Source of the DNA: CAWAMR01 sp963783095
Lineage (GTDB): Bacteria; Planctomycetota; Planctomycetia; Gemmatales; Gemmataceae
Assembly: GCA_963783095.1 (NCBI GenBank)
Contig: CAWAMR010000004.1
Span: 1 to 64,000, forward strand
DNA length: 64,000 bases
Reading direction: 5' to 3'
In this document: piece by piece, positions 56,220 to 64,000 of the stretch
Layout of the letters: every line of letters starts with the position of its first letter
How positions within the stretch are numbered: the stretch's first letter is position 1
Position numbers and translations under genes: made by a program
The notes under the pieces: generated by a model
Database searches by the model: none
What the model saw: only the letters and a program-made list of their open reading frames with translations
Told to the model about the DNA's origin: nothing

Positions 56220-56578
56220 CAAGATACTCCGAAGCAAGAACTCAAGTTGGGACGCTGCGTTGGATAGTTGCGGGCTCAAGGATCAGTCTGATGACTTCAG
56301 TCGGCGAAACGAATAGCAAAGATACAGCGACAACATCGCCGAAAACAAGCACTACCGAGACAAAAGCATACAATAGCAAAAATTGTTCGCCACCGCCGCC
56401 ACTTGAGGAGCAAAAGGCTTCTCACCAACCGGCAACTTGCCTGGCTCTGACACCGATGGGAGGAAGTGCCCGAAATAGAGCACGAGATTGGACCGACCCA
56501 CCGGTTTCCGATAATCCAAAATGTATCGGGGATGTTTTTTCCAACATGCCATTCGAGAGTCGAAATGGAATTAACTTT
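56220..56578. other. Upstream region of the receiver-BON gene
   Basis: The frame of the 56579 gene is open far upstream (Ser/Thr/Pro-rich), but without family match or ribosome site before 56579. No other feature seen. Confidence 0.3.
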
Positions 56579-57340
56579 ATGAAACAGACCCTACTGATTG
56601 CCGATGGTGATACCGAGTTGTGTGAACTCTATGGAGAGGGGCTCACGGATCTCGGCTATGACGTCGTAACTTCCTCGGACGGCCTTGACTGTCTGACGAA
56701 GCTCCGCCAGGCGATGCCGGACGCAATCGTACTGGATCTGGAACTTCTCTGGGGCGGAAGCGATGGAATTCTTGCTTTGTTGCGAGAAGTCAGTTCCATG
56801 CACATGATCCCCGTCATAACAACCTCAACAGCTGGCTACGCGCAAGATCTTGCCAAACGCATTGTGCCGCCCATTGTGACTTACCTTCCCAAGCCTTTCT
56901 CTCTGGCAACGCTCTCAAAGCATATACGTTCTGCCGTTCCACAAAATCCACGAGCAAATGCGGAAAACCCGGATCGCGTTCTTGGTGCTGGACAAGTCTC
57001 GTTCGATCATGAGGTGGCACCAGCAATGGCCCAGTCCACGATTGTGCTGACTCCGCACACCTGTGAGTTCCAATCTGAAGAGAAGCACGTTTCCCAAACA
57101 ACCGACGCACTCCTGACGGCGAGCGTGGAAAACCTTCAACTGGTTGAACGCATCGAATCCGCATTGCAGGCGACTGGCTACGGGTCACTGCGGGACATCA
57201 CAGTGTCAGTCACCGATCAAATCATCCACCTCGTCGGGAAAGTCCCCAGCTATCACCTGAAACAGGTTGCCCAGGCGAGCGCTCTGGCAATTGCTGGTTC
57301 GCGTCAAATCCAAAATAGGTTGGTAATACAGCGAGATTGA
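56579..57340 (+). CDS. Receiver-BON fusion protein
   Basis: 253 residues from ATG 56579. Residues 1-120 are a receiver: KQTLLIADGDTELCELYGEG, DAIVLDLELLWGGSDGILAL (acceptor Asp), PVITTSTAG (switch Thr) and TYLPKPFSLATL with the conserved Lys. An unordered linker of about 50 residues follows, then a BON domain: LVERIESALQATGYGSLRDI, VSVTDQIIHLVGKVPSYHLK, ending QNRLVIQRD. A receiver controlling a BON domain suggests a phosphorylation-dependent membrane or surface-binding output; I do not know a described family with this layout. Confidence 0.72.
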   Translation: MKQTLLIADGDTELCELYGEGLTDLGYDVVTSSDGLDCLTKLRQAMPDAIVLDLELLWGGSDGILALLREVSSMHMIPVITTSTAGYAQDLAKRIVPPIVTYLPKPFSLATLSKHIRSAVPQNPRANAENPDRVLGAGQVSFDHEVAPAMAQSTIVLTPHTCEFQSEEKHVSQTTDALLTASVENLQLVERIESALQATGYGSLRDITVSVTDQIIHLVGKVPSYHLKQVAQASALAIAGSRQIQNRLVIQRD

Positions 57341-57413
57341 CGTTGTTAAGGTTAAGGACAGCTCAGATACCTTGGAAAACTTGGCATCGCCTCGGAATTG
57401 CGATGAGAGACGG

Positions 57414-57614
57414 TCATGATTGAGTCTCGTTGGGTAATTGGACAAAAGTGGTTTGCTCAGGTTGGCCTTTCGGCAAATGCTGATACCACTTAGCGCAATC
57501 TTGTTCGCGACCACGCATCCGTTCTCCGCGGAGGACGTCTTGGTATGATTTGCTGAGCGGACCATCTCTCATACCGATCAACACGTGAATCTTTTCGCTC
57601 GCCGATGATGTCAT
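57414..57614 (-). pseudogene. Truncated receiver-like gene in repeat copy B
   Basis: ATG 57614 gives MTSSASEKIHVLIGMRDGPL and SKSYQDVLRGE, matching the first 28 residues of the receiver at 43840. It then turns into a polar, unrelated tail to the stop at 57414. The acceptor Asp region is missing. Confidence 0.55.
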
Positions 57615-58312
57615 GATGTTGAATCCCTGGAGGTAATGGCCAAGACCGACCGCGCGTACATAATCGAATGTGAAGGATGCAAACCATAACTACGCGACAT
57701 TCACTGGTTGAAAGCGCTCGCGCTCACATCGGCGATGTTCAACGCTTCAAGAATTAACGAACTAAGGTGATCTTTGGAGTCTGCTTTTCTGATCCGTTTC
57801 GTCCGGTAAGGGGTCACCGTTGTTCGTTTCCGCCGAGTATTCTCGTTCAAATAGGTCCAAATGCCTTGCCGCTTTGCGATGGTTTCAATCAAGGCCATCT
57901 GCGCAATCCTGATCGCCTCGCTTTTTGACAACTTGATCGGTTGTGGTATCATTCTGCTTCTCTCTTTGCGTCGGTATATGCGAATTGCTGAACTCCATTG
58001 TTTCCACATTGTCGATCCCGTGTTTGCAATTCTCGGGCCGGAGGTCTCTTTTTTGGCCCGGAATGATTCTTCCGGGCGAAAACACGGTTGCATTGCGCTG
58101 ACAATCGAGTCCACCTGTGGCATGTATGCACATCGCGCGCGGTTGCGGTATTGCCGATGTGTTGAATTAGTCTTTGTGATTGCTTCTCTCAACAAGTTTT
58201 AAGGACAAGCAAAAGAATTGCTCAAAACATCCTGAAAGATTCAAAATGCCTGGTCCTCGGCCTCTGAAGTACAATTCTTGGGAGCGGCTTTTGGATTTGG
58301 GAAGGGTTCTGG
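57553..58312. repeat. Dispersed repeat copy B (longer version of 14429-14965)
   Basis: It begins with the same CTGAGCGGACCATCTCTCAT, contains the truncated receiver start, the 83-residue gene at 57701-57952, a GCCCGGAA/TTCCGGGC hairpin (58056-58077) and a further 230 bp also found in copy A. The two copies lie 43 kb apart in the same orientation, so recombination between them could delete or duplicate the interval. Confidence 0.8.
57701..57952 (-). CDS. Basic 83-residue protein of unknown function
   Basis: ATG 57952 with GAGAGAAG upstream. The protein reads IPQPIKLSKSEAIRIAQMAL, GIWTYLNENTRRKRTTVTPY, then SSLILEALNIADVSASAFNQ. It is basic, with a predicted helix at each end. No family known. 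In repeat copy A it is deleted down to its first and last codons. Confidence 0.45.
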   Translation of the reverse strand: MIPQPIKLSKSEAIRIAQMALIETIAKRQGIWTYLNENTRRKRTTVTPYRTKRIRKADSKDHLSSLILEALNIADVSASAFNQ

Positions 58313-58455
58313 ATCTCCGAAACAATGGTCATCCGCGATCTGCGGGACTTGATGAAATGGGAAGTCTGGGAAGGCGGCATCAGATTTGCGATGTGGAGGC
58401 AGGCTTCCTGACGATTCAATGTCGGGACCACTTTGACACTCTTTAAGAGAGGGCA

Positions 58456-59043
58456 ATGATGTACAGCGTAGTGATGATGATGGCGATGGCTTCCGCTCCG
58501 GAAACACCGAACTGCGGTCGACCAGTCTATTCAAGTAACTGCGTCGGCTGTTACGGGGGCTGCGCCGGCTGTTATGGGGGCTGTGCTGGTTGTTATGGTG
58601 TCCGTCCCGCCCGGCGCTGCGGCTGCCATGGTTACGCCAACTGTTACGGCTGTCAGGGCTGTATTGGCTACCAGAGTGGAATTGTGATTATTGGGCAGCA
58701 GGTGACCACCGTGGACAGTATGCGTCCCACTGTGACCACAGGCATTCCAAGCAACGATGGAGCAAAATTGTTTGCTTCGGCGTCGATTGAGGTCTCACTC
58801 CCTAAAGACGCCAAGCTATTTGTGGACGACTACCAAGCCACCTCGCAAGGGATGGTCCGTTTGTTGGCGACACCGCCCCTCGAGCCTGAGAAAGACTTCA
58901 CCTATACTCTGTCCGCTACGGTTGTCCGCAACCAGAAGGAGATAAAGGTCCAGAAACAAGTGACAGTTCGGGCAGGCCAGACGACTAGACTTTCATTCGA
59001 CTTGCCTTCTGAGCCGGGCCAGCAACTCACGAGCAATCGTTGA
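58456..59043 (+). CDS. TIGR03000 domain protein with Gly/Cys/Tyr-rich start
   Basis: 195 residues from ATG 58456 with GAGAGGG upstream. Residues about 20-75 are built of CYGGCAG-type repeats with many Cys, Gly and Tyr. Residues about 108-185 carry the TIGR03000 domain of planctomycetes: ASIEVSLPKDAKLFVDDYQA, LATPPLEPEKDFTYTLSATV, QKQVTVRAGQTTRLSFDLP. Function unknown; the low-complexity Cys-rich part may cross-link or bind metal. No classical signal peptide. A good taxonomic marker for the Gemmata group. Confidence 0.85.
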   Translation: MMYSVVMMMAMASAPETPNCGRPVYSSNCVGCYGGCAGCYGGCAGCYGVRPARRCGCHGYANCYGCQGCIGYQSGIVIIGQQVTTVDSMRPTVTTGIPSNDGAKLFASASIEVSLPKDAKLFVDDYQATSQGMVRLLATPPLEPEKDFTYTLSATVVRNQKEIKVQKQVTVRAGQTTRLSFDLPSEPGQQLTSNR

Positions 59044-59157
59044 GTTACGTAGTTTCTAAATGAAGAAGAATTCGGGATAGTATGAGTTGACCCGATGGCA
59101 TAACCAAATTGTTGTGTCATCGGGGTTGGTGGGAGTTTTCATGTTTTTAGGTGGATC

Positions 59158-60477
59158 GTGAGCGCTCAAAACCAGAGCCGGGAGAACATTTCGATCCTGT
59201 TCTCGGAAGGTTCAAGTCTTTCTTCCCGCGAAACACTGTCGGCACTCGGCCCACTCGGCTACAAAATCGACGTGTGCGATCCCAATCCGTTTTGTCTGAG
59301 CAGGTGCTCCCGGTTCGTTCGACGGTTTTACCGCTCGCCTAGATTGGGTGCCGACCCTGAAGCCTATCTGCGATTCATACTTCGGAGGATCAAGGAGCGT
59401 CGCTATGACGTGTTGCTCCCCGTTCACGAACAAGCATTTCTTTTCGCTCGAATGCGGCATACGCTTGCTTCCAGGGTTGGAATTGCTGTGACTGCTTTCG
59501 ACAATTTTGCACTGCTCCAAAGCAAAGCCAACTTTGCCAGGCTACTTACAGACCTCGGCATTCCGCAGCCGACAATTCAGTTGGTTCAGCACCGAGCAGA
59601 ACTTGAAGCAGAGTCGGCATTCCCTTACTATGTCAAGCTGCCCTACAGCACCGCGGGGCAAGGGGTATGGCGAGTGGAAAATGCGGAGCAACGCGGAGTG
59701 CTTATTAAAGAACTTGCCAGTCGCGGCTATCTCAACGGAATGCCGGAAATTGTGGTGCAATCATCCGCCACGGGTATTCAGTGCCAAGCCCAGGCCATCT
59801 TTGAACTTGGAAGTCTGATTGCCATTCACTGCACCAGCCAGCGCTCTGTCGGAGTAGGAGGCAGTCAAAGCGCCCATCTCAGCGTAGATCATCCGATTGT
59901 CCAATCCCACATGATTCAGCTTGGACGGCACCTTTCCTGGCATGGGGCCTTGACACTCGATTACTTCTTCGATCCGAGTACGAAGCAGCCGTCTTATATC
60001 GAAGCGAATCCACGCATTGTCGAACCGATGAACGCCGTCTTGAGTGGAGTCAACCTGGCTGACATACTTGTGCGTTTGTCTTTGGGCGAGTCTTTCAAAG
60101 ATGGGGGCATCAGAACGGGACAGGTCGGCATTCGAAGCCACGGCTTGCTTGCCACTCTTCTCGGTCTTGCGGAGAATCATGCTTCACGTTCCCAAATCGC
60201 TTTTGAGGTGTTCCAGGCCATCGTCGGGCAAGGAGTTTACGCAGAAAGTTACGAAGACGTGACACCGCTTCGATTGGACCCATTGAGTTTCGCCCCACTG
60301 GCTGTCGTCATCGCAGGACTTCTGGTTGATCCCTCCATCGCCAGGCAACTCTCGAGGCGAGCCGTGATGGACTATTCCCTGACATCCAGTGCGGCGCAAA
60401 CGATTTCTCGGTTTGAAGACACCTATACAACTGCGAGGGACATCGGACATGCAACTCGTCAGCATCAAGATCGATAA
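59158..60477 (+). CDS. ATP-grasp family enzyme
   Basis: 439 residues from GTG 59158. ILFSEGSSLSSRETLSALGP opens a preATP-grasp domain; FPYYVKLPYSTAGQGVWRVE is the ATP-binding strand and loop with Lys; later YFFDPSTKQPSYIEANPRIV carries the Mg-binding Glu-x-Asn. The fold resembles carbamoyl-phosphate-synthase-like ligases and peptide ligases that join a carboxylate to an amine using ATP. The substrate is unknown. Its end overlaps the next gene by 29 nt, so the two form an operon. Confidence 0.75.
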   Translation: MSAQNQSRENISILFSEGSSLSSRETLSALGPLGYKIDVCDPNPFCLSRCSRFVRRFYRSPRLGADPEAYLRFILRRIKERRYDVLLPVHEQAFLFARMRHTLASRVGIAVTAFDNFALLQSKANFARLLTDLGIPQPTIQLVQHRAELEAESAFPYYVKLPYSTAGQGVWRVENAEQRGVLIKELASRGYLNGMPEIVVQSSATGIQCQAQAIFELGSLIAIHCTSQRSVGVGGSQSAHLSVDHPIVQSHMIQLGRHLSWHGALTLDYFFDPSTKQPSYIEANPRIVEPMNAVLSGVNLADILVRLSLGESFKDGGIRTGQVGIRSHGLLATLLGLAENHASRSQIAFEVFQAIVGQGVYAESYEDVTPLRLDPLSFAPLAVVIAGLLVDPSIARQLSRRAVMDYSLTSSAAQTISRFEDTYTTARDIGHATRQHQDR

Positions 60478-60934
60478 GCCCAAAGACACCAATTTCATTC
60501 TGGGCCAGACACACTTCATAAAATCGGTGGAGGACATTCACGAAGCCCTGGTCACTGCCGTCCCCGGAATCAAGTTCGGCCTGGCCTTCTGCGAGGCGTC
60601 CGGGAACTGCCTTATCCGTTCGTCTGGCACAGACCCAGACATGACTGAACTGGCGAAGAAGAACGCAGCCGCGATCGGAGCAGGCCACAGCTTCATCGTC
60701 TTTCTCGGCGAGGGTTTCTACCCACTGAACGTGCTAAACACGCTGAAGGTTGTGCCCGAAGTGTGCCGTATCTTTTGCGCCACGGCTAACTCCACGGTGG
60801 TCATCCTGGCCGAGACCGAGCAAGGACGAGGCATCCTGGGCGTGGTGGACGGGTTCTCGCCCAAGGGCATTGAGGACGAGAATGAGATCAAGTGGCGGAA
60901 GGATTTCTTGCGGCAGATTGGCTACAAACAGTGA
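60449..60934 (+). CDS. Adenosine-specific kinase family protein (PF04008 type)
   Basis: 161 residues; ATG 60449 with GAGGGA upstream, inside the ATP-grasp gene. QLVSIKIDKPKDTNFILGQT, HFIKSVEDIHEALVTAVPGI, FGLAFCEASGNCLIRSSGTD, VLNTLKVVPEVCRIFCATAN and GILGVVDGFSPKGIEDENEI are the family's marks. Members bind adenosine or ADP; the physiological reaction is poorly known. A deleted relic of a second copy lies at 28210-28380. Confidence 0.82.
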   Translation: MQLVSIKIDKPKDTNFILGQTHFIKSVEDIHEALVTAVPGIKFGLAFCEASGNCLIRSSGTDPDMTELAKKNAAAIGAGHSFIVFLGEGFYPLNVLNTLKVVPEVCRIFCATANSTVVILAETEQGRGILGVVDGFSPKGIEDENEIKWRKDFLRQIGYKQ

Positions 60935-61343
60935 GGGGAGAGTACCTTGAATTCCGTCGAATGCATTCCTTGTTCTGATTGCGGCTTTGTCAATAGCAGT
61001 ACGGGTCGCGAGATCATTGATGATCTCGACAAGCCATCAGGTTGATAGTGGGGATGGTGGCGTCCGAACGGTCAGATCGAGCGTTAGTGGAACTACCGGT
61101 GGGCTGCCTGCACACCAAGTTCAGAAGACATTTTAGGCGGTGATTGGTGAACTTAAATCCCGGCCATTATCGCCCGGGCTTTGCGACGATTGTACGCCTG
61201 GCGGTGGGCCTGAGCCTGAGCTTGCTTGGGGTTGGCAGCAGAGGAGGCTGGTTGGCCTCGGATCGTAGGTGCAGTGATGGGAGAACTGCGCAAAAAGTGA
61301 GTAGAGGGGATCGGCGGGCGAGGCGGTGTCGGGGGAGGCAGCA
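60935..61343. other. Region without a clear gene
   Basis: A short TTG frame at 60948 reads SVECIPCSDCGFVNSSTGRE (CxxC, CG) and ends at 61046, but it is too short to assign. The rest shows no gene. A palindrome GATCATTGATGATC lies near 61012-61025. Confidence 0.35.
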
Positions 61344-61526
61344 GTGACAGATCACCATGTCAATGTTGCAAACGGGAACCACGCGATCCCGGTGATCGGC
61401 GACATTCATGGCCATGCCGATGAACTGGTGCAACTGCTCGAAAAGCTCGGCTACCGCTGGAATGGTGGAGAGAAGTTGAGCAACGAGCATGTCATTTGGG
61501 TCGAGGGAGGCAGGCGGAATTCATGA
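61344..61526 (+). pseudogene. Metallophosphatase (PrpE/ApaH-like), N-terminal fragment
   Basis: GTG 61344 with GGGGGAGG upstream. IPVIGDIHGHADELVQLLEK and LGYRWNGGEK carry the first metal motif GDIHG. The fold ends after about 40 residues; the GDxxDRG and GNHE motifs are missing. The stop overlaps the next ATG (ATGA). Confidence 0.6.
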
Positions 61527-62026
61527 CCGACGACACCGCCATCCGTGATCCCGGCCAGATTCGGCAGGACTGCGCCCGTAAGCTCCGTGCCGTCCAGGTC
61601 AGCGAACACTTTCAGGCGATCCTCGGATGCCTGCTCGGTGAAGACTGGACCACACCCCGATTGGTCGAAATGGTCATCACCCCGGACGGCCACGTTCTTG
61701 GTCGCTGTGACGGCGAGGCGGCGTTCAAGGCGTATCTCGGTGCATCCGACGACCTCATAAGAAACATCCACGGGGTTGCTCCCGTTGCGGAACTTGATGG
61801 CGATGAAGTGGGATATTTGGTGGCGACGGTGCCCAATCCATGCCCAAACTCTTCTCCTACGTCGTTGACCACGATTACGGCTACGCTCCGTGCCCGTTCG
61901 GTGGCTTCTGCACGTTGGCAAAATGCAAGTACGGCACCATCAAGTGCAAGAACGGCACGAGGCGCAACATCGTGGAACTGGCGGAAGAGGGCGATTGGAT
62001 CGCCGGGACCGGGGGCGTGGACCTGA
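61524..62026 (+). CDS. Hypothetical protein upstream of Nmad2
   Basis: ATG 61524 overlaps the previous stop by 4 nt. The first 105 residues look natural (GQIRQDCARKLRAVQVSEHF, QAILGCLLGEDWTTPRLVEM, VITPDGHVLGRCDGEAAFKA, DGDEVGYLVATV). From about 61840 the composition becomes Ser/Arg/Thr-rich because the frame runs out of phase over the Nmad2 gene. The real protein probably ended near 61840-61850 and a small frameshift has destroyed its stop. No family recognised. Confidence 0.5.
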
Positions 62027-62424
62027 GCAAAAGCGCCGGGCACGGCAAGCTGATCTACGCCATGCGGGTGGATGAGAAGATCATGCTCCGGGAGTATTGC
62101 GAGGGCAACTAGGGCAACCGGATCGACGCCGACTTCGACATCCCCGTGAAGGATCGTTTCGCCCTGATCTCTTACCACTACTTCTATTTTGGCCGAAACG
62201 CCATCGACATCTCGGACATCCCCCGGACTCACCTGGACCATCCCTTCGAGAAGACCGGGCCGGGTCATCGGTGCGACTTCAGCGAGGAGTTCGTCGAGGA
62301 GTTCGCCAATTGGCTGAAGGCCAACTTCAAGGTCGGCGTCCACGGCCCGCCCTGCAAGCCGCACTCGGAATTGAAAGCTGCCAAAATGCCCGACCCAGGT
62401 GCGGAGAAAGGGCTGCAGGCATGA
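61840..62424 (+). pseudogene. Nucleotide modification associated domain 2 (Nmad2) protein, in-frame amber
   Basis: ATG 61840: KLFSYVVDHDYGYAPCPFGG, FCTLAKCKYG, then GDWIAGTGGVDLSKSAGHGK and LIYAMRVDEKIMLREY. This is the Nmad2 pattern (SYxVxxDxGxAPNPFxGxCTLAxCKP...GDWVxGTG...LIYxMxVxE). TAG at 62110 interrupts the frame at codon 91; the rest continues (GNRIDADFDIPVKDRFALIS, HHxPCKPHSEL) to a stop that overlaps the Nmad3 ATG. Nmad domains were predicted from gene neighbourhoods to work with DNA base modification systems. No methylase or glycosyltransferase is in view. Confidence 0.65.
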
Positions 62425-63160
62425 GCAAGCAGGTAGTCCTACTGCGTGTCGGGATCGACTCCGGGTGCGGCGGCATCCAGGGGCCGCTGTTCAAGGACGG
62501 CTCGTTCGAGTTCGTTTGCATCCCCGACAACAAGGGGGTGAGCGTCCACACCTACGGCAACATGGTCGGGCGGGACGGCAGGCCGCACGCCGATTATTTC
62601 GCCGAATCCCGCAGAAAAGTCATGGCCGATCAGCAGGTCCACGTTGACCCGGAGTGGGAGACGTTCACCTACGGCGATCCAACGACCCCGAAGCGGTCCC
62701 TGCGGAACTTGCAGCCTGGGGATTTTCTCGTCTTCTACTGCGGCTTACAGAAGTGGGACTGCGGAAGGCGGCTGGAACCAGTGAGCATCGCCCGGCCCTC
62801 TACCTGGCCGGCTACTTCGAGGTCGCTCTGGCGGGCATGGCTGGCGATTTCGAGAAACGAGTGCTGGGTACGGAGTTCGGACGGAATTTCCATGTTCGCT
62901 ATCCGGCTGTCTTCAAGCAGCAGAAGGACGACCTAGTGCTGGTCAAGGGCGGTCCTGGAAGCCGGTTGTTCAAGAAAGCACACCAGATTAGCACGGAGGG
63001 CAAGGACCGGGCCGGGAAGCCGCTCAAGGTGCTGTCGCCCAAGATGCAGAACGTGTTCGGCAGTTTCGGAGGCCACGTTTCCATTCAACGAAGCCCGCCA
63101 CGGTGGGTGGAGCCTGGGTTCGTGGACAAGGCGATCAAGTTTGTGATGGAACTGGAGTAA
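62421..63160 (+). pseudogene. Nucleotide modification associated domain 3 (Nmad3) protein, one frameshift
   Basis: ATG 62421 overlaps the Nmad2 stop (ATGA). KQVVLLRVGIDSGCGGIQGP, then GRPHADYFAESRRKVMADQQ, VHVDPEWETFTYGDPTTPKR, LQPGDFLVFYCGLQKWD. A shift near 62770-62790 moves to ALYLAGYFEVALAGMAGDFE, LVLVKGGPGSRLFKKAHQIS and VSIQRSPPRWVEPGF, ending at 63160. The whole is the Nmad3 family, about 245 residues. The tight coupling with Nmad2 supports a joint job. Confidence 0.68.
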
Positions 63161-63176
63161 CAGGTGAGGTCTGCAA

Positions 63177-64000
63177 ATGAAGAAAGCATTCTTCGTGCTC
63201 GTCGGCATCTTCGGTGAGGGGTTCCTCCTGGCCCCAAGCATGGCTCAGGATAAGAGCGACATGCCGTGGGTCGCCGTCTCCAAGAAGGGATTCATCCTCG
63301 ATCCATCGGGCAAGCCGTTCGTCCCCTGGGGCTTCAACTACGACCATGACGCCGATGGCAGGCTCATCGAAGACTATTGGGACGAGGAGTGGCCGACCGT
63401 CGAGGCGCACTTCGGCCAGATGAAGAAGCTCGGGGCCAACGTCGTCCGGGTCCACCTGCAACTCGGCAAGTTCATGGAAGCGGCCAGACAAGCCGAACGA
63501 AAAGGCGCTGGCCCGGCTCGGCAAGTTGCTGGCTCTGGCCGAGAAGGAACGCCTCTACCTCGACCTGACCGGCCTGGGCTGCTACCACAAGAAGGACGTG
63601 CCAGCCTGGTACGACAAGCTGGCCGAGAAGGATCGCTGGGACGTGCAGGCCCGCTTCTGGCAGGCCGTGGCAGGTAGGTGCAAGGACAGTCCCGCCGTCT
63701 TCTGCTACGACCTGATGAACGAGCCGGTCGTCGCCGGTGGAAAACGGAAAGACGGCGACTGGCTGCCAGCGCCCTTCGCCGGCAAGCATTTCGTCCAGTT
63801 CATCAACCTGGACCAGCAGGATCGGCCCCGGCCCGACATCGCCCGTCAATGGGTGCAGTCACCTGACCGCCGCCATCCGGGAGAAGGACAAGCGGCACCT
63901 GATTACGGTCGGCCTCGTGGACTGGAGCCTGGATCGGCCCGGCCTGACTTCGGGTTTCGTGCCGGCCAAGATCGCCGACGATCTCGATTTCATCAGCGTC
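63177..64000 (+). pseudogene. Secreted GH5-like glycoside hydrolase, frameshifted and cut by the window end
   Basis: ATG 63177 gives a signal peptide (FVLVGIFGEGFLLAPSMAQD). GFILDPSGKPFVPWGFNYDH and MKKLGANVVRVHLQLGKFME are the start of a GH5/cellulase-type barrel; after a shift near 63480 the second frame reads LYLDLTGLGCYHKKDVPAWY and CKDSPAVFCYDLMNEPVVAG with the catalytic acid in NEP. A further shift near 63855 restores HLITVGLVDWSL and LDFISV. The nucleophile Glu would lie beyond the window. It would cut beta-linked glucans or mannans outside the cell. Confidence 0.6.

Noticed and set aside
27615..62112. Genome-wide recoding of TAG
   Set aside because: Several intact genes in the window, such as the MazF-type toxin, end naturally in TAG.
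61612..62364. 250-residue minus-strand frame opposite Nmad2
   Set aside because: Composition is that of a shadow; the plus strand matches Nmad2 and has overlapping start and stop signals.

Overview
The window looks like a planctomycete chromosome, most likely from the Gemmata group. The support is a TIGR03000-type protein (58456-59043), Ser/Thr kinases carrying WD40 tails, ECF sigma factors with long non-sigma extensions, a DUF1080 protein, a DUF1572/DinB fragment, the LESRLVPS-type N-terminal motif of a large secreted repeat protein, and a Tat-type PLP decarboxylase. No ribosomal RNA, intact tRNA gene or CRISPR array was seen.

Layout. 0-9 kb: leucine-rich-repeat gene cut by a tRNA-Ser 3' fragment, frameshifted HigA-like antitoxin, frameshifted trypsin-like protease, frameshifted kinase-WD40 gene, then an intact and unusual pair: a sigma factor with a PPDK-type phosphohistidine domain between its region 2 and its region-4-like HTH, overlapped by a zinc-finger anti-sigma/pseudokinase protein. 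8.9-15 kb: IS630 element followed by a scrapyard of gene ends (tyrosine integrase, M41-like peptidase, HIT protein, ISKra4-type transposase, DUF1572) with two or three whole small genes. 15-20.4 kb: kdpABC with many frameshifts. 21-33 kb: slipin, PCMT-erythromycin-esterase fusion, hemerythrin, scrambled fragments of a histidine kinase, a glycogen debranching enzyme and an adenosine-specific kinase, a large repeat surface protein, a universal stress protein and a decarboxylase. 33-42 kb: secreted proteins, a duplicated gene end and a 1367-residue ECF sigma/repeat/LRR fusion. 42-61 kb: orphan toxin pieces, receiver proteins, Hsp20, Mg-type P-ATPase, Zn-alcohol dehydrogenase, GlgX, BON proteins, phosphoribosyltransferase next to USP, a second erythromycin esterase, receiver-BON protein, TIGR03000 protein, ATP-grasp enzyme and adenosine-specific kinase. 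61-64 kb: truncated phosphatase, Nmad2-Nmad3 pair, start of a GH5-like hydrolase.

How it fits together. The 22-61 kb part resembles a stress/dormancy gene set (USP, Hsp20, cation ATPases, erythromycin esterases, phosphoribosyltransferase, BON, ADH, glycogen debranching, hemerythrin, receivers). Two of these genes, hsp20 and the P-ATPase, share a roughly 100-nt upstream element, which supports co-regulation. The many single-base frameshifts, some at homopolymers, may be sequencing errors, true decay, or both; large genes beside them are intact. All functional calls rest on reading the sequence and remembered family motifs; no database search was run.
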